From: Emiliania huxleyi CCMP1516 | Lineage: Eukaryota > Haptophyta > Isochrysidales > Noelaerhabdaceae | Length of the DNA stretch: 64,000 nt | Assembly: GCF_000372725.1 (NCBI RefSeq) | Contig: NW_005200011.1 | Location: 744,023-808,022, forward strand | Direction of reading: 5' to 3' | Shown here: in pieces, positions 50,261-58,915 of the stretch | How the letters are laid out: each line of letters begins with the position of its first letter | How positions within the stretch are numbered: position 1 is the stretch's first letter | The notes under the pieces: model-generated | The model's database searches: none | Seen by the model: only the letters and a program-made list of their open reading frames with translations | What the model was told of the DNA's origin: nothing | Program-made: the position numbers and the translations under genes

Positions 50261-50604
50261 CCAAGGCAGATTGGGCTCGAAGGAGAGCCGCGGTCGCGGT
50301 CGCGGCCAGCGCGCGGGGCCTGGCTAGGGCTGCCGGGCGAGTCCAAGAGGCAAACGGCTTCTCGGCCACAGAGCCAGCACCAGCACCACAGTCAGTGCAC
50401 AGGTGGGGGGCGGTGCCCGTGTCGCCTAGTTCCGCCCGCGGATGGGCGGCCCCTCCACCCTCCTTCATGCACTCGAATGTACGGATCACCTAGTCCCCAC
50501 CGAAGCTGTCGTGGGATCGCAGAAGAAAACAGCGCACCAATGTCTGCGAAAACAGCCCGCCCCCAAGTGATTTCTCTCGCGCGCAAGACTGCAGTCATGC
50601 ACAT
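50261..50604. other. Upstream region of the glutaminase gene
   Basis: No gene signature; likely promoter and leader. A missing upstream exon of glutaminase cannot be excluded. Confidence 0.4.
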
Positions 50605-51587
50605 ATGCCGGAGGCGCGTCTCGTTGTCGCCGCCTTTCGCGCCGCGTACTCCGAGGCGTCGGCGGCCAGAGGCGGCGCCGTCTACTCGGGACAGAGCGTC
50701 AGCGGCCTGAGCGACGTGGACGCCGACGTGCCCCTCGTCGCAGCGCTTGTGCTGTGTGGTTCTGACGAGGTGGTGCAGCTTGGGCCGTGCGAGCGGACCT
50801 TCCTCGCGCAGAGCTGCTTCAAGCCGCTGACGCTCGCCATGGCGCTGCAGCTCGGGCTCGGCCCGGAGGTCTTTTGGAAGCACGTCCGGCAGGTTCTTTC
50901 TGTCATTCATTGCGTCTCATCTCTCGTTCTTCCTCTCAGGCGACAAGCACAGCCGCGGCGCACACATCTGGCGCTTCTTCTGCCGAGGTCGGCTGCGCTA
51001 TGGTAGGTGCGGCGCGCGGTGGCGAGCGTCGGCGACGTGCCGTTCGGCTCGTTTGGCCTCGCCGAGGACGGGCGCGCGCTCAATCCGCTCATCAACTCTG
51101 GCGCGCTGGTCGTCTGCGAGCTGCTCTCGCGCACGCACAGCGAGGAGGACGTCGGGCGATGGTGCCGCAGCGTGGGAGGACCGCGCGACGCGGGGACGGC
51201 CGCCTCGCAGCGGACCTCGTGCTTCGACACGGCAGCGGTGGCGGCGACCGCCGCGGCGCGTGGCGGCCGGAGCGTTCTCGACCGCGCGAGGCGAGGGCTC
51301 TGACTGAGACCAGACGACAGCGGTAGGACTCGCTACGCAACCGAGGGCTGTGCTGCCAGCTGGCGAGCAGGCGCGAGCGTCGCTGCCTCCGTGGCACATC
51401 GCCGCCGCCGCCACCCTCCCCGGCCGTCGCCCTCGCTGCCCCTCGAGCCGTCTCGCCACCTTGCCGTCACAGGGGCTCGCTGCCGAGGACAGAGGACGCC
51501 GTCGAGCGCGCGGTGCGGCACTACGCCGCGCTGGACTGCCTGCGCACAGACGCGACGGAGCTTGCGCGCGCCGCGGCCGCCTTTGCG

Positions 51588-51628
<41 letters not shown>

Positions 51629-51896
51629 CGCGCTCAGCGCGCGCACTCGCACGGCGACGCTGTCGGCGATGCTCCACTCGGGCATGTACGAGGCGAGCGG
51701 GACGTGGGCGGAAGAGGTGGGGCTGCCGGCGAAGTCCGGGGTGAGTGGCGCCGTCTGGTGCGCCATCCCCGGCGTCGGCGGCGTCTGCGCGCAGCAGCCG
51801 CGCATCGACGGCGCGGGGAACTCGGTGGCGGCGATGGCGATGCTGCGCGCGCTGGTCGCGAGGCTGCCAGAGATGAGCGTCTTTCATGGCGGATAA
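50605..51896 (+). CDS. Glutaminase (GlsA-type serine-dependent beta-lactamase fold), four or more exons
   Basis: Glutaminase hydrolyses glutamine to glutamate and ammonia. Exon 1 (50605-50892) has GAVYSGQSVSGLSDVDADVP and the catalytic SxxK motif in AQSCFKPLTLAMALQL; GT-AG intron 50893-51006. Exon 2 (from 51007) reads VRRAVASVGDVPFGSFGLAE, then LNPLINSGALVVCELLSRTH with the substrate-binding Asn. A 44-bp micro-exon (51327-51370) gives DSLRNRGLCCQLAS, covering the RNxAL segment. A GC-AG intron (51371-51472) leads to GSLPRTEDAVERAVRHYAAL, then LDCLRTDATELARAAAAFAG, a run of about 13 Gly, MLHSGMYEASGTWAEEVGLP, AKSGVSGAVWCAIPG and DGAGNSVAAMAML. Stop at 51896. The donor ending exon 2 and the position of the catalytic Glu are unresolved. 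No targeting peptide visible. Confidence 0.8.
51590..51635 (+). repeat. (GGC)n tract encoding polyglycine in glutaminase
   Basis: Thirteen near-perfect GGC codons in a surface loop between the conserved DLARA-like helix and the GMY motif. Confidence 0.95.
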
Positions 51897-51899
51897 GAC

Positions 51900-52081
51900 A
51901 TGGCGCATTAGGGTGGCCGCCGAGATTGTGGCGCACAAGTGTACGGCGCACACACTTTTTCATCGGTGTGTGTGCAAATCGTGGTATCGGTGTGTGCACC
52001 AGACATGGCAAATGCGATTTCAAATGGTACGGTGTGCCAGACATCGGTGTGTGCAACTGGTAATGGTGTACGCGTGTAACG
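51900..52081. repeat. Degenerate ATCGGTGTGTGCA repeats downstream of glutaminase
   Basis: CATCGGTGTGTGTGCAAATC (~51961), TATCGGTGTGTGCACCAGAC (~51984) and CATCGGTGTGTGCAACTGG (~52041) recur at uneven spacing, with ACCAGACATGG / GCCAGACATCGG between them. Confidence 0.6.
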
Positions 52082-52350
52082 CTACTTGCTCGTGAGAGCT
52101 GCCGACGGTGCGCGGTGTGGGTGCGTGGGTGTGCGCGAGAGTTTCCGAGCGAGAGTTTTTATTTTAAATCGTTTTATTACGGCTTCTGACGCAAAGAGCT
52201 GCATGCCATCGAAGGCGCTGTCGAGGTTCGCCGAGCGCGGCGCAGGTTGGAGGACACCGTCACCGACGAGCGCGTTGGACTTTTCACTCCGGACAAAGAC
52301 GGCGCGGACACGCACACGAGCTGCGGCCGTGTCGCCGTCATAGCGGCGAG
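52082..52350 (-). CDS. Possible last exon of an unidentified gene
   Basis: After an acceptor-like CTCGCCACAG the minus strand is open in two frames. One reads DGDTAAARVRVRAVFVRSEK, then VLQPAPRSANLDSAFDGMQL. The other begins MTATRPQLVCVSAPSLSGVK and stops at TAA just where an AT-rich, polyadenylation-like TAATAAAA sequence begins. The frame choice is unclear and no partner exon was found. Confidence 0.25.
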
Positions 52351-52399
52351 GCGCGGGACCGTCTGTGGCGAGGTGGGTCGCGTCCTCCGATTTCCTCAA

Positions 52400-52729
52400 C
52401 TCACGGTCCGCTCCCTCTACTTATTATTAGATATTACTCGTCCGGGAGAGAGCGACCTCGGACGACCTGCAGCCTCCGCGGCTGCACCCGCTCGGTCCTC
52501 GCCCCCCACACGCTTGTCCACAGCCACCCCGCACGACCCTCGCGGCCACGCGGGGACTGCTCGCGGATTCGGGGATTCCACCCTCCGCGACGCGGCTGCC
52601 GGCAACCCGTGAGTCGGGGCTCTGATCTGGTCGGGGGGCGGGGGAGGCGGGGGGGCGGCGGGCGGGGGGGGTCCCCGATTCTCCCGCGTTTTATCTGTAT
52701 CCAGCGCCGACACGCACCGCCTCACCCGA
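52400..52729. other. Spacer with G-run, no gene supported
   Basis: G-rich run GGGGGGCGGGGGAGGCGGGG at 52634-52660. A GTGAGG donor follows the stop of the adjacent minus-strand gene (GGGTGATCGG|GTGAGG), so an extra 3' exon is conceivable. Confidence 0.35.
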
Positions 52730-54664
52730 TCACCCGTCGCATCGCAGCAGATCCCCTCCCCTACGACAACGGCACTCCTCGCCCGTCCCGGCCCAGCCGC
52801 GCGTGAGCGTTCCACGAGGATAGTCGGGAAGGCAGCCGTCGTTTTGCCAGTCAGCCGAGCCCACCCGCAGGTCCCACACCTCGTAGTCCGCATAGTGCTC
52901 CGCGTCGTAGTTGGTGAACTGGATCGTGTCGTACCCCTCCGTGCGCAGGGCCTCCACAGTCTCGACGTAGCACTCCCTCTCACACCAGCTGTGGCACGTC
53001 TCGTCCAGCACCGAGCCCCAGCAGCTGAAGCCGAATCTCGTCGCCAAGTCTGCGTGCGTTCGGAGGACCACAGTGCGCCGCAAGTCGAGGAAGACGCCGC
53101 TCCCGGGTGCGAGAAAGAACCAGGCAGTGCCCTGAGGCCAGTCGTGGCTGTCGCAGCACGCATGAAACACCTCGGCACGCGTGTGGGACGGCAGCCCCTC
53201 GCTGATGGCGAGGCGAGCAAACACTTCTGGCACATACCGCCCCGGCCCGCTGCACCAGGGGTGGAGGCACCGCCACACGTTCCCGTGGGAGCGCCATTCC
53301 GAGGGTCTGAGCGCGCTGTGACGGACGCGACCCCAGGCGAATCCGTGGCCGTACAGCTCGCCGAATCGCAGCGCAGGCCCCTCGATGACCATGTAGCTCC
53401 ATCGCTCGCCGCCGGGCTGCTGCTCGCGCAGCTTCAAGCTCGCCTTGGCTGTGAGGGGCAGGCGATCCCAATAAAAGAAGGCGATCTCGCCCAGTGAGAA
53501 GGGAAAGACCATCGTCCGGATGCCGTACACGTGCTCAAAGTAGTCCGCCCACGGCGACGCACGCAGCTCCGTAGCTGTGGCGAATGTCTGCAGCAGCTGC
53601 GTCTGCGTCGGGAGGCAACATTCCGCCGCCGCCGCGCTGGTCTCAACGACACGCTGCATCCACTCACGCTGCGGGCTGTCGCTCATTCCGCGCGCCAGTG
53701 GATATCTGGATCCACCGGGCGGCAGCGGCGGCGTGGGCGGCGACGGACAGCAGGTGTAGCTCGCCCGTTGGAAGCCAAAGCAGTCTTGAAGTGTGTGCAC
53801 GGCGGCGTAGCCGTAGCGACAGGTCGCGCTGTCGCCTGCAGGCGCACAGCAGTCGTCGCCGACGCTGGTGCACTGCTCATCATCGCAGTCGGGCGGCGGC
53901 GCTGGCGTGGGCGGCGACGGACAGCAGGTGTAGCTCGCCCGTTGGAAGCCAAAGCAGTCCTGAAGTGTGTGCACGGCGGCGTAGCCGTAGTGACAGGTCG
54001 CGCTGTCGCCTGCAGGCGCACAGCAGTCGTCGCCGGCGCTGGTGCACTGCTCATCATCGCAGTCGGGCGGCGGCTGTGCGGGATGGGGAGATGGCGAAGC
54101 AGGCGGCAGAAGAGGCGAGGGCGGTGAGTACGGAGGCAGCACAGGTGGGGCCCGCAGAGGCGGAGGCAGCAGAGGCGAGGGCGCTGAGGGGGTGGGGGAG
54201 GGTGGCGGCGGCGACGGCAACGGCGACAGTCGGCGTGGAAATGTCGAGGTTGGAGAGGCGGACTCCGACCCGGCTCTGACCCTGGGCGATGAGTGACGCA
54301 CCAGAATTGGTGCACCGATGAGGAGAGGGATACAGATGGTGGTCAATATGATTCCATTGCACCACCAGCCAGGTGCCGACGCAGGGCTGGTGGCGCGCAC
54401 CGGCTCCACGAGCTGCGTCGGCTCCCTTGAGGTCAGCTCCTCCAGCCGATGGAACGCTCGCTGGTGCCTGCTCGCCCTGCGCGGGACGGTGGCCACAGCG
54501 AGAGAGTCGCTCCCGCCGCTGGTGGCGTTGCTTTGCTCTGCGCTAACCGGAGACGCCTCTCGGCCCGAGACACCTTCCGCCCCCATGCCCGCATATTCGG
54601 GCCCGCGTTGGCGGCGGGCACAGTGGGTTCGGACTCTTAAGCCGTGTCGGTCGAGCAGTCGCAT
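52730..54664 (-). CDS. Type II membrane protein with proline stalk, duplicated Cys-rich module and large unknown ectodomain
   Basis: ATG at 54664 (MRLLDRHGLRVRTHCARRQR), giving 644 residues. A cytoplasmic N terminus is followed by a helix (IILTTICIPLLIGAPILV), a Ser/Pro stalk (SPLPSPPPPSPTPSAPSPLL) and two copies of a 55-residue module (DCDDEQCTSAGDDCCAPAGD, then YGYAAVHTLQDCFGFQRASY, TCCPSP). The ~320-residue C-terminal domain starts REWMQRVVETSAAAAECCLP and includes YFEHVYGIRTMVFPFSLGEI, CCDSHDWPQGTAWFFLAPGS, DETCHSWCERECYVETVEAL and EGYDTIQFTNYDAEHYADYE. I do not recognise this domain. The Ser-Pro stalk makes it a candidate substrate for the Ser/Hyp glycosyltransferase encoded at 31-34.6 kb. 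No intron is needed. Confidence 0.7.
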   Translation of the reverse strand: MRLLDRHGLRVRTHCARRQRGPEYAGMGAEGVSGREASPVSAEQSNATSGGSDSLAVATVPRRASRHQRAFHRLEELTSREPTQLVEPVRATSPASAPGWWCNGIILTTICIPLLIGAPILVRHSSPRVRAGSESASPTSTFPRRLSPLPSPPPPSPTPSAPSPLLPPPLRAPPVLPPYSPPSPLLPPASPSPHPAQPPPDCDDEQCTSAGDDCCAPAGDSATCHYGYAAVHTLQDCFGFQRASYTCCPSPPTPAPPPDCDDEQCTSVGDDCCAPAGDSATCRYGYAAVHTLQDCFGFQRASYTCCPSPPTPPLPPGGSRYPLARGMSDSPQREWMQRVVETSAAAAECCLPTQTQLLQTFATATELRASPWADYFEHVYGIRTMVFPFSLGEIAFFYWDRLPLTAKASLKLREQQPGGERWSYMVIEGPALRFGELYGHGFAWGRVRHSALRPSEWRSHGNVWRCLHPWCSGPGRYVPEVFARLAISEGLPSHTRAEVFHACCDSHDWPQGTAWFFLAPGSGVFLDLRRTVVLRTHADLATRFGFSCWGSVLDETCHSWCERECYVETVEALRTEGYDTIQFTNYDAEHYADYEVWDLRVGSADWQNDGCLPDYPRGTLTRGWAGTGEECRCRRGGDLLRCDG

Positions 54665-54699
54665 TGAAGACGTATGGTTCTTGCACTTGTGCAAGATTG

Positions 54700-54832
54700 G
54701 GCGTCTTCTGCCGCAGTCCCTTTGATGGGAGGCCCCAGGGTGGGGGCCACCTCGAACCCCCAGCGAGGGATTCGAGCGGAGGGTGCCCCGGATTCATCTA
54801 TCCGCTGGGCCCCGGCACCTATTTTAGAACTG
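54700..54832 (-). repeat. tRNA-derived SINE-like sequence
   Basis: The minus strand has an A-box-like GGCCCAGCGGAT, then GCTCGAATCCC and, 17 bases on, GGGTTCGAGGTGG, both B-box-like (GGTTCGAnTCC). It does not fold as an intact tRNA. The assignment rests on these boxes alone; no second copy is seen here. Confidence 0.35.
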
Positions 54833-55006
54833 ATCACTTTGCGCAGCAAGCTTTTTAGCTTTGGCCAAAAGGTAGTGCGCTGCGCCGTCGCTCTGTCTGT
54901 CGTGCACGCTCTCGTGCTTCGTTGTGACCCACCCTGTCCCACCCGTGTGTGATCAGTGTCTACGGAGGAGGGAGTGTCGTTGGCTCACGCCAGGCGCTCG
55001 TTGTCT

Positions 55007-55082
55007 TTGTACGTACTTTTAGCTTACTGGGAGAAAAGAGAGAGGGGGTTGTGTTCTCTAGGCCCCTAGGGGCCCTACGCCC
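55007..55082. repeat. ~72-bp repeat, reverse complement of 36165-36240
   Basis: See 36165-36240. It lies 70 bp upstream of the beta-hydroxylase-like gene start and is followed by a (CT)n run (55081-55098). Confidence 0.85.
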
Positions 55083-55147
55083 TCTCTCTCTCTCTCTTTG
55101 TATACAAAAGATCCCTCTCCGCGGTGAGCCCAACCCAACACGCGTCT

Positions 55148-56766
55148 ATGTCTGCGGCATCGAGCGCAACTTCACCGTGCGAGCCACATTGTGTCGACCT
55201 CTTCGACGGATGCATTTGGCGAAGCTCCTTGGTCGGGGATCCTTTCCGGGCGGCGCTGGTTTGCCGGAGCGAGCTGGACCTCGGACTTGGCGCCGTCGGC
55301 CGTGCTTGCACAGCGTGGTGCACTCCTCCCGATGACTCCTCCATGGAGCGGCTGATGACGGGCCGAGCGCAAGTGCGACAGAGCGGGCAGAGCGAACTCT
55401 CAGGCGAGGAGAAGGCTGCGCGCTTCCTCTCACAGGTGAAGCGCTACGCCGAGCAGCGCTCAACGGCCATCATCGGGCCGGTGGTCAGTCGAGCCTGGGA
55501 ACGCGAGACGCCGAGCCACAGCGCCCTCGCTACGCTCGAGATTTCCGCTGCGGACGTTGCAGCCATCCCCGAGCCGACACAGTACGGGAACGAGCCAGTT
55601 GAGGCGCTGATAGACTCGGTGGAGGAGTTTGCCCTCAGCGGCGCGCTCGAGCTCCACGTCTTGGCTGCGATTCTACGCTCGCATCCGAGCCGTCTCGTCA
55701 AGCTCGACTTTGAGCAGCGGTTCGCCTACGTCTCCACGGCGGTCGGCTCCTTCGTGGCTGGCCGCCGCGAAGACCTGGCTCGCGCGTACTTTGCAAAAGA
55801 GACGGGCGTGGGCGGCGCCCTCGATCGCAGCGCCGCCCCGCCCCACGTCCAGCACCTCCTGCGCGACTGGTGGTTCGGCAGGACGCCGTGGCCAGTGTGC
55901 CCCCCACTCGCCGCCACGGAGAGTGCCGAGGGGCAGGCCGTCGACGCGCTCCTCCCCGACGGTCTGGCAGCCGACTTGCGACGGCACTGGGAGCAGATTG
56001 CAGCTGAGGCTCGGCAGCTACTCAGCCAGAGAGGCGAGCTCGGCGACATCTGGCCCCGGATCTATCCCGGAGGGCATTGGCAGGGGGTGCCCCTCTACCT
56101 CTCGAGCCTCTTGGTCAACCAGAGGCGGCAGCAGAACGCCACGTGGAGGGAGGGCAACCAGCGGCCGGGCTGCCGGAAGTTCCCGTTCACCTGCGGCCTG
56201 CTGAGGGGTCGCATGCGCTCTGAGCGGTGGGGCCTGCGGACGACAACGCACGCACCGAGGAACGAGGAGGAGGTGACCTTCTTCCTGCTGGGGCCGAGCC
56301 AGGTCGTGCCGCACCACACCGGCCAGCAGGGGCGGGTCAACGTCCACCTCTGTCTGCTCAACTGCGAGCGGGCGGCCGTGCAGGCGAACGGGAGCACGCT
56401 CCAGTACCGAGCAGGCGTGCCGGTGCCGTCGCCGGAGCCCCAGCTACCCTCCCCGGAGGCCCGTGGACCTTTTCCCTAGGCGGGCTGCTCGCCTTTGATG
56501 ATGGCCTCTACCACAGCGTCCAGAACCACGACCCGGCCAACACCCGCGTCGTCCTCGGTCTCGGAGTGGTCCACCCTCAAAAGTCGGAGGAGCACGCGTA
56601 CTGCTGGTCGAGCCGGGGTGGTCTCGAGCAACACCAACGGCGGGAGGCGGGTATTAGTTGGGGGTGGTGGGTGGCGGGAGCGGCGGCGGTGGCGGGGGTG
56701 GCGGGGCTGGTGCCGGCTGTGATTGCCGCAGTGCTGGCGAGAGAAGAGAGGTGGCATCGCGATTAA
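55148..56766 (+). CDS. Aspartyl/asparaginyl beta-hydroxylase (ASPH)-like 2-oxoglutarate dioxygenase with C-terminal membrane helix
   Basis: ATG at 55148 (MSAASSATSPCEPHCVDLFD). A ~300-residue helical N-terminal part is followed by the ASPH-type catalytic core: QGVPLYLSSLLVNQ, CRKFPFTCGLLRG, EEVTFFLLGPSQVVPHHTGQ then QGRVNVHLCLLNC (first Fe-binding His and the RxNxHL basic strand), and, in a frame shifted by one, GGPWTFSLGGLLAFDDGLYH followed by SVQNHDPANTRVVLGLGVVH, giving FDDxxxH and the 2-oxoglutarate-binding Arg. The frame change lies within 56410-56470; a 29-base GC..AG segment there is too short for a usual intron. The C-terminal helix WVAGAAAVAGVAGLVPAVIA and stop at 56766 suggest a tail-anchored protein. 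The expected reaction is hydroxylation of Asp/Asn in target proteins. Confidence 0.7.
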
Positions 56767-56889
56767 TTACAAGAAATCTTTTCCCGCTTCCAATTCTTTT
56801 CAGTGTACCTGTCTCCTGTCTCCTGTGTTAGTGCCAGTGCGCGCCAGTCACGTGCCCCGTGTCGTGCGAGGGGCGCGTTGTACTTGGAG

Positions 56890-57447
56890 CACTTGGAGTG
56901 CAGAAAGAAAGAAAGAAAGAAAACAGACAACCCAAGGGAGGGATGGGAGGACGGCACGCCGCCACCACACAGGGATTTTAAGGAGAGGTGTGTGGTGCGC
57001 TATCCGTCGCCCACCCTAGGGAGTCTGCCTCTTCCTAGATCTCTCTTCGCAGTCTCTCGCCGATTCTCGCTGCAACCTTCATGCCACCTCGCGGTCGTCC
57101 CACCCTCGTCGTTCTCTCCCTTGTCACTTCCTCCTCTGTCGCGTTGTTCTCTTCTGCCTCGTCCTGCGACGCCGCCACCTGCCGGTCCCTTGTTCTCGCG
57201 GCTTCTTTCGCCTGTCGGCGCAACTCCGTCCTCCTCGCGGCGTATCCTGGCCCCTCGAGTCTATCGAGCTCCCCTCGCGCAAGGACCACATTTCTGACTC
57301 CCACTCCGATCATTTGCCTACAGGTCATGTTGTTGCTCAGGTCCACTCTCTCTTCGAACACTCGTGCCTCTACGGATGATGCCGGCGCTGGGGTCCCCTT
57401 CGGGTGCATCGTGACATCTGACAACTGGATTTCCACTTGGAGTGCAG
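56890..57447 (-). mobile_element. Family A retroelement with 14-bp target-site duplication
   Basis: The insert (56904-57433) starts with AAAGAAAGAAAGAAAGAAAA then CAGACAACCC and continues through the family A 3' end into LARGELDRLEGPGYAARRTE and MHPKGTPAPASSVEARV coding remains. CACTTGGAGTGCAG flanks it exactly at 56890-56903 and 57434-57447. 5'-truncated. Confidence 0.88.
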
Positions 57448-57507
57448 TCGGCAACCTCAACCGGCGAAAAATTCTTTTCCTTGTGCAGCTGTGAGCGCTG
57501 TCAGAGC

Positions 57508-57521
57508 GGTGTTTCGACACC
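57508..57521. repeat. TTCG-loop hairpin identical to 14177-14190
   Basis: GGTGTTTCGACACC, followed in both places by a GA..GTTTGAAC / GTTCAAGG context and preceded by GAGCGC..GTC.GAG, so the similarity extends about 50 bases. It is probably another copy of the structured end found next to the reverse transcriptase fragment. Confidence 0.6.
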
Positions 57522-57663
57522 GATATCGTTCAAGGAGAACGTGTGTATACGGGTACCGCGACTGGGTCGGCCAGCGCTGTGAGTGACGCTTGGGCTGAGG
57601 TGCTCACGTCCAGGAGTCGGCGGGGAGCTTTCAGCCGCCGCTCAGAGCGGCAACGTGGGTGAC

Positions 57664-58410
57664 ATGCTCCGCAATCTCGCAAGGGGCCTCGCCGGACATT
57701 CAAAATGGCACAACACCCGCTTCCGCAAGGCGCGGCAGGATGCTGTCAAACTCGCAGTCGCCAGCAAGTTTGCCGGCATGATCCGAGTGGCGGTTGGAGC
57801 TGGCGACGAAGCCGGTGTTGCTGATGCTGTGGCCCGAGCGAAAAAGGAGGGTGTGACACGCGAGGTCATTGAGCGCGCGCTCGAGACGAGCCGCAACCGA
57901 GAGGCCTACAAGGAGGAGATGTACGAGGGCTCCCTCGCCGGAGGAGTGCTCGTCCTCGTCGAGGCGTTGACAGACAACCCGAGGAGAACGGCGCCAAAGG
58001 TGCGCCACCTCTTCAAGGAGGGCGGAGGCGCACTCGGCGCAGCGGGGTCCGCGGCGTGGGCGTTTCAGAGGCGAGGTCTGCTGCGCGTCCAAGGCATCAG
58101 CAGCGACAACGAAGCTCTGATCGAGGCGGCGCTCGAGGCGGGAGCGCAGGACGTCGAGGAGGATTCGGCAGCACACCTCGAGGCTGACGACGGCCCCTGC
58201 GCCGCCGTGTTTTGTGAGCCCAACGAGCTGGCCGCAGTGCGAGCCACCCTCAGCGCGAGAGGGTTCGAGGCGAGCGAGGCTGCGATCCTCTTCGTGCCGA
58301 GTACAACCGCAGAGCCTGCGGCCGGCCTGCGAGAGGCAGCGGAGAGCGCGCTCCTCGCTCTCGAGGAGATGGAGGACGTAGAGGGTATCTGGCACAATCT
58401 TGCACCATAG
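57664..58410 (+). CDS. TACO1: YebC/TACO1-family protein (translational activator)
   Basis: 248 residues with ATG at 57664. Diagnostic motifs: GHSKWHNTRFRKARQDA (family AGHSKWxNIxxxK), KEGVTREVIERALETSR, YEGSLAGGVLVLVEALTDNP (YEGY.PGG.aiiVe.lTDN), RTAPKVRHLFKEGGGALGAA, SAAWAFQRRGLL and EDVEGIWHNL near the C terminus (D.DVQ.V..N). TACO1 supports mitochondrial translation, notably of COX1 and polyproline-containing proteins; a short basic N terminus (MLRNLARGLA) fits mitochondrial import. Intronless, with canonical length. Confidence 0.92.
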   Translation: MLRNLARGLAGHSKWHNTRFRKARQDAVKLAVASKFAGMIRVAVGAGDEAGVADAVARAKKEGVTREVIERALETSRNREAYKEEMYEGSLAGGVLVLVEALTDNPRRTAPKVRHLFKEGGGALGAAGSAAWAFQRRGLLRVQGISSDNEALIEAALEAGAQDVEEDSAAHLEADDGPCAAVFCEPNELAAVRATLSARGFEASEAAILFVPSTTAEPAAGLREAAESALLALEEMEDVEGIWHNLAP

Positions 58411-58915
58411 GCTGTAGTATGAATCTCCTTGACTCCTTCGGTACTTGCACCGACCTCTTTTGTCGCGTTCCTGTGACACCGCACTCCGCAGGTGCCACGG
58501 TGTCGGTGACGGCATTGACGATGTTGTTAGGGCGGTAAAAAACAGTGTTACGTATGTGTGTGTGTGACCGCATGCACGGACGAGACCCGGGCTACGCCCC
58601 GCCCGCACAGCCATTATTACACGCACATCACACACAACTCACAAGCCTCTCCCCCGGAGAGAGCGGACCACAGGCACCAGCGGGAGGGAGTAAGCCGTAT
58701 CTAATGCACGTAATAGATACATACATACTTTTACGAAAGAGTGGGCAATGGCTCTGCGTGCCGGTGCGGCGGCCGTGCGCGCGACAGGGAGGAGAGAGCT
58801 CCGCTCAGGTAAGAGCAGATACATGTAACGCGCTTCGCCACCTATCGTCGTCCCCCAACGCCACGGCACTCCACGCCGATAGACCTAGCCCAAGCGAGGC
58901 GCGCTGGACCCGCCG
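58411..58915. other. Intergenic between convergent genes
   Basis: TACO1 (+) and the next gene (-) converge here. Short GT-rich (58551-58566) and TACATACATA stretches. No gene seen. Confidence 0.5.
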
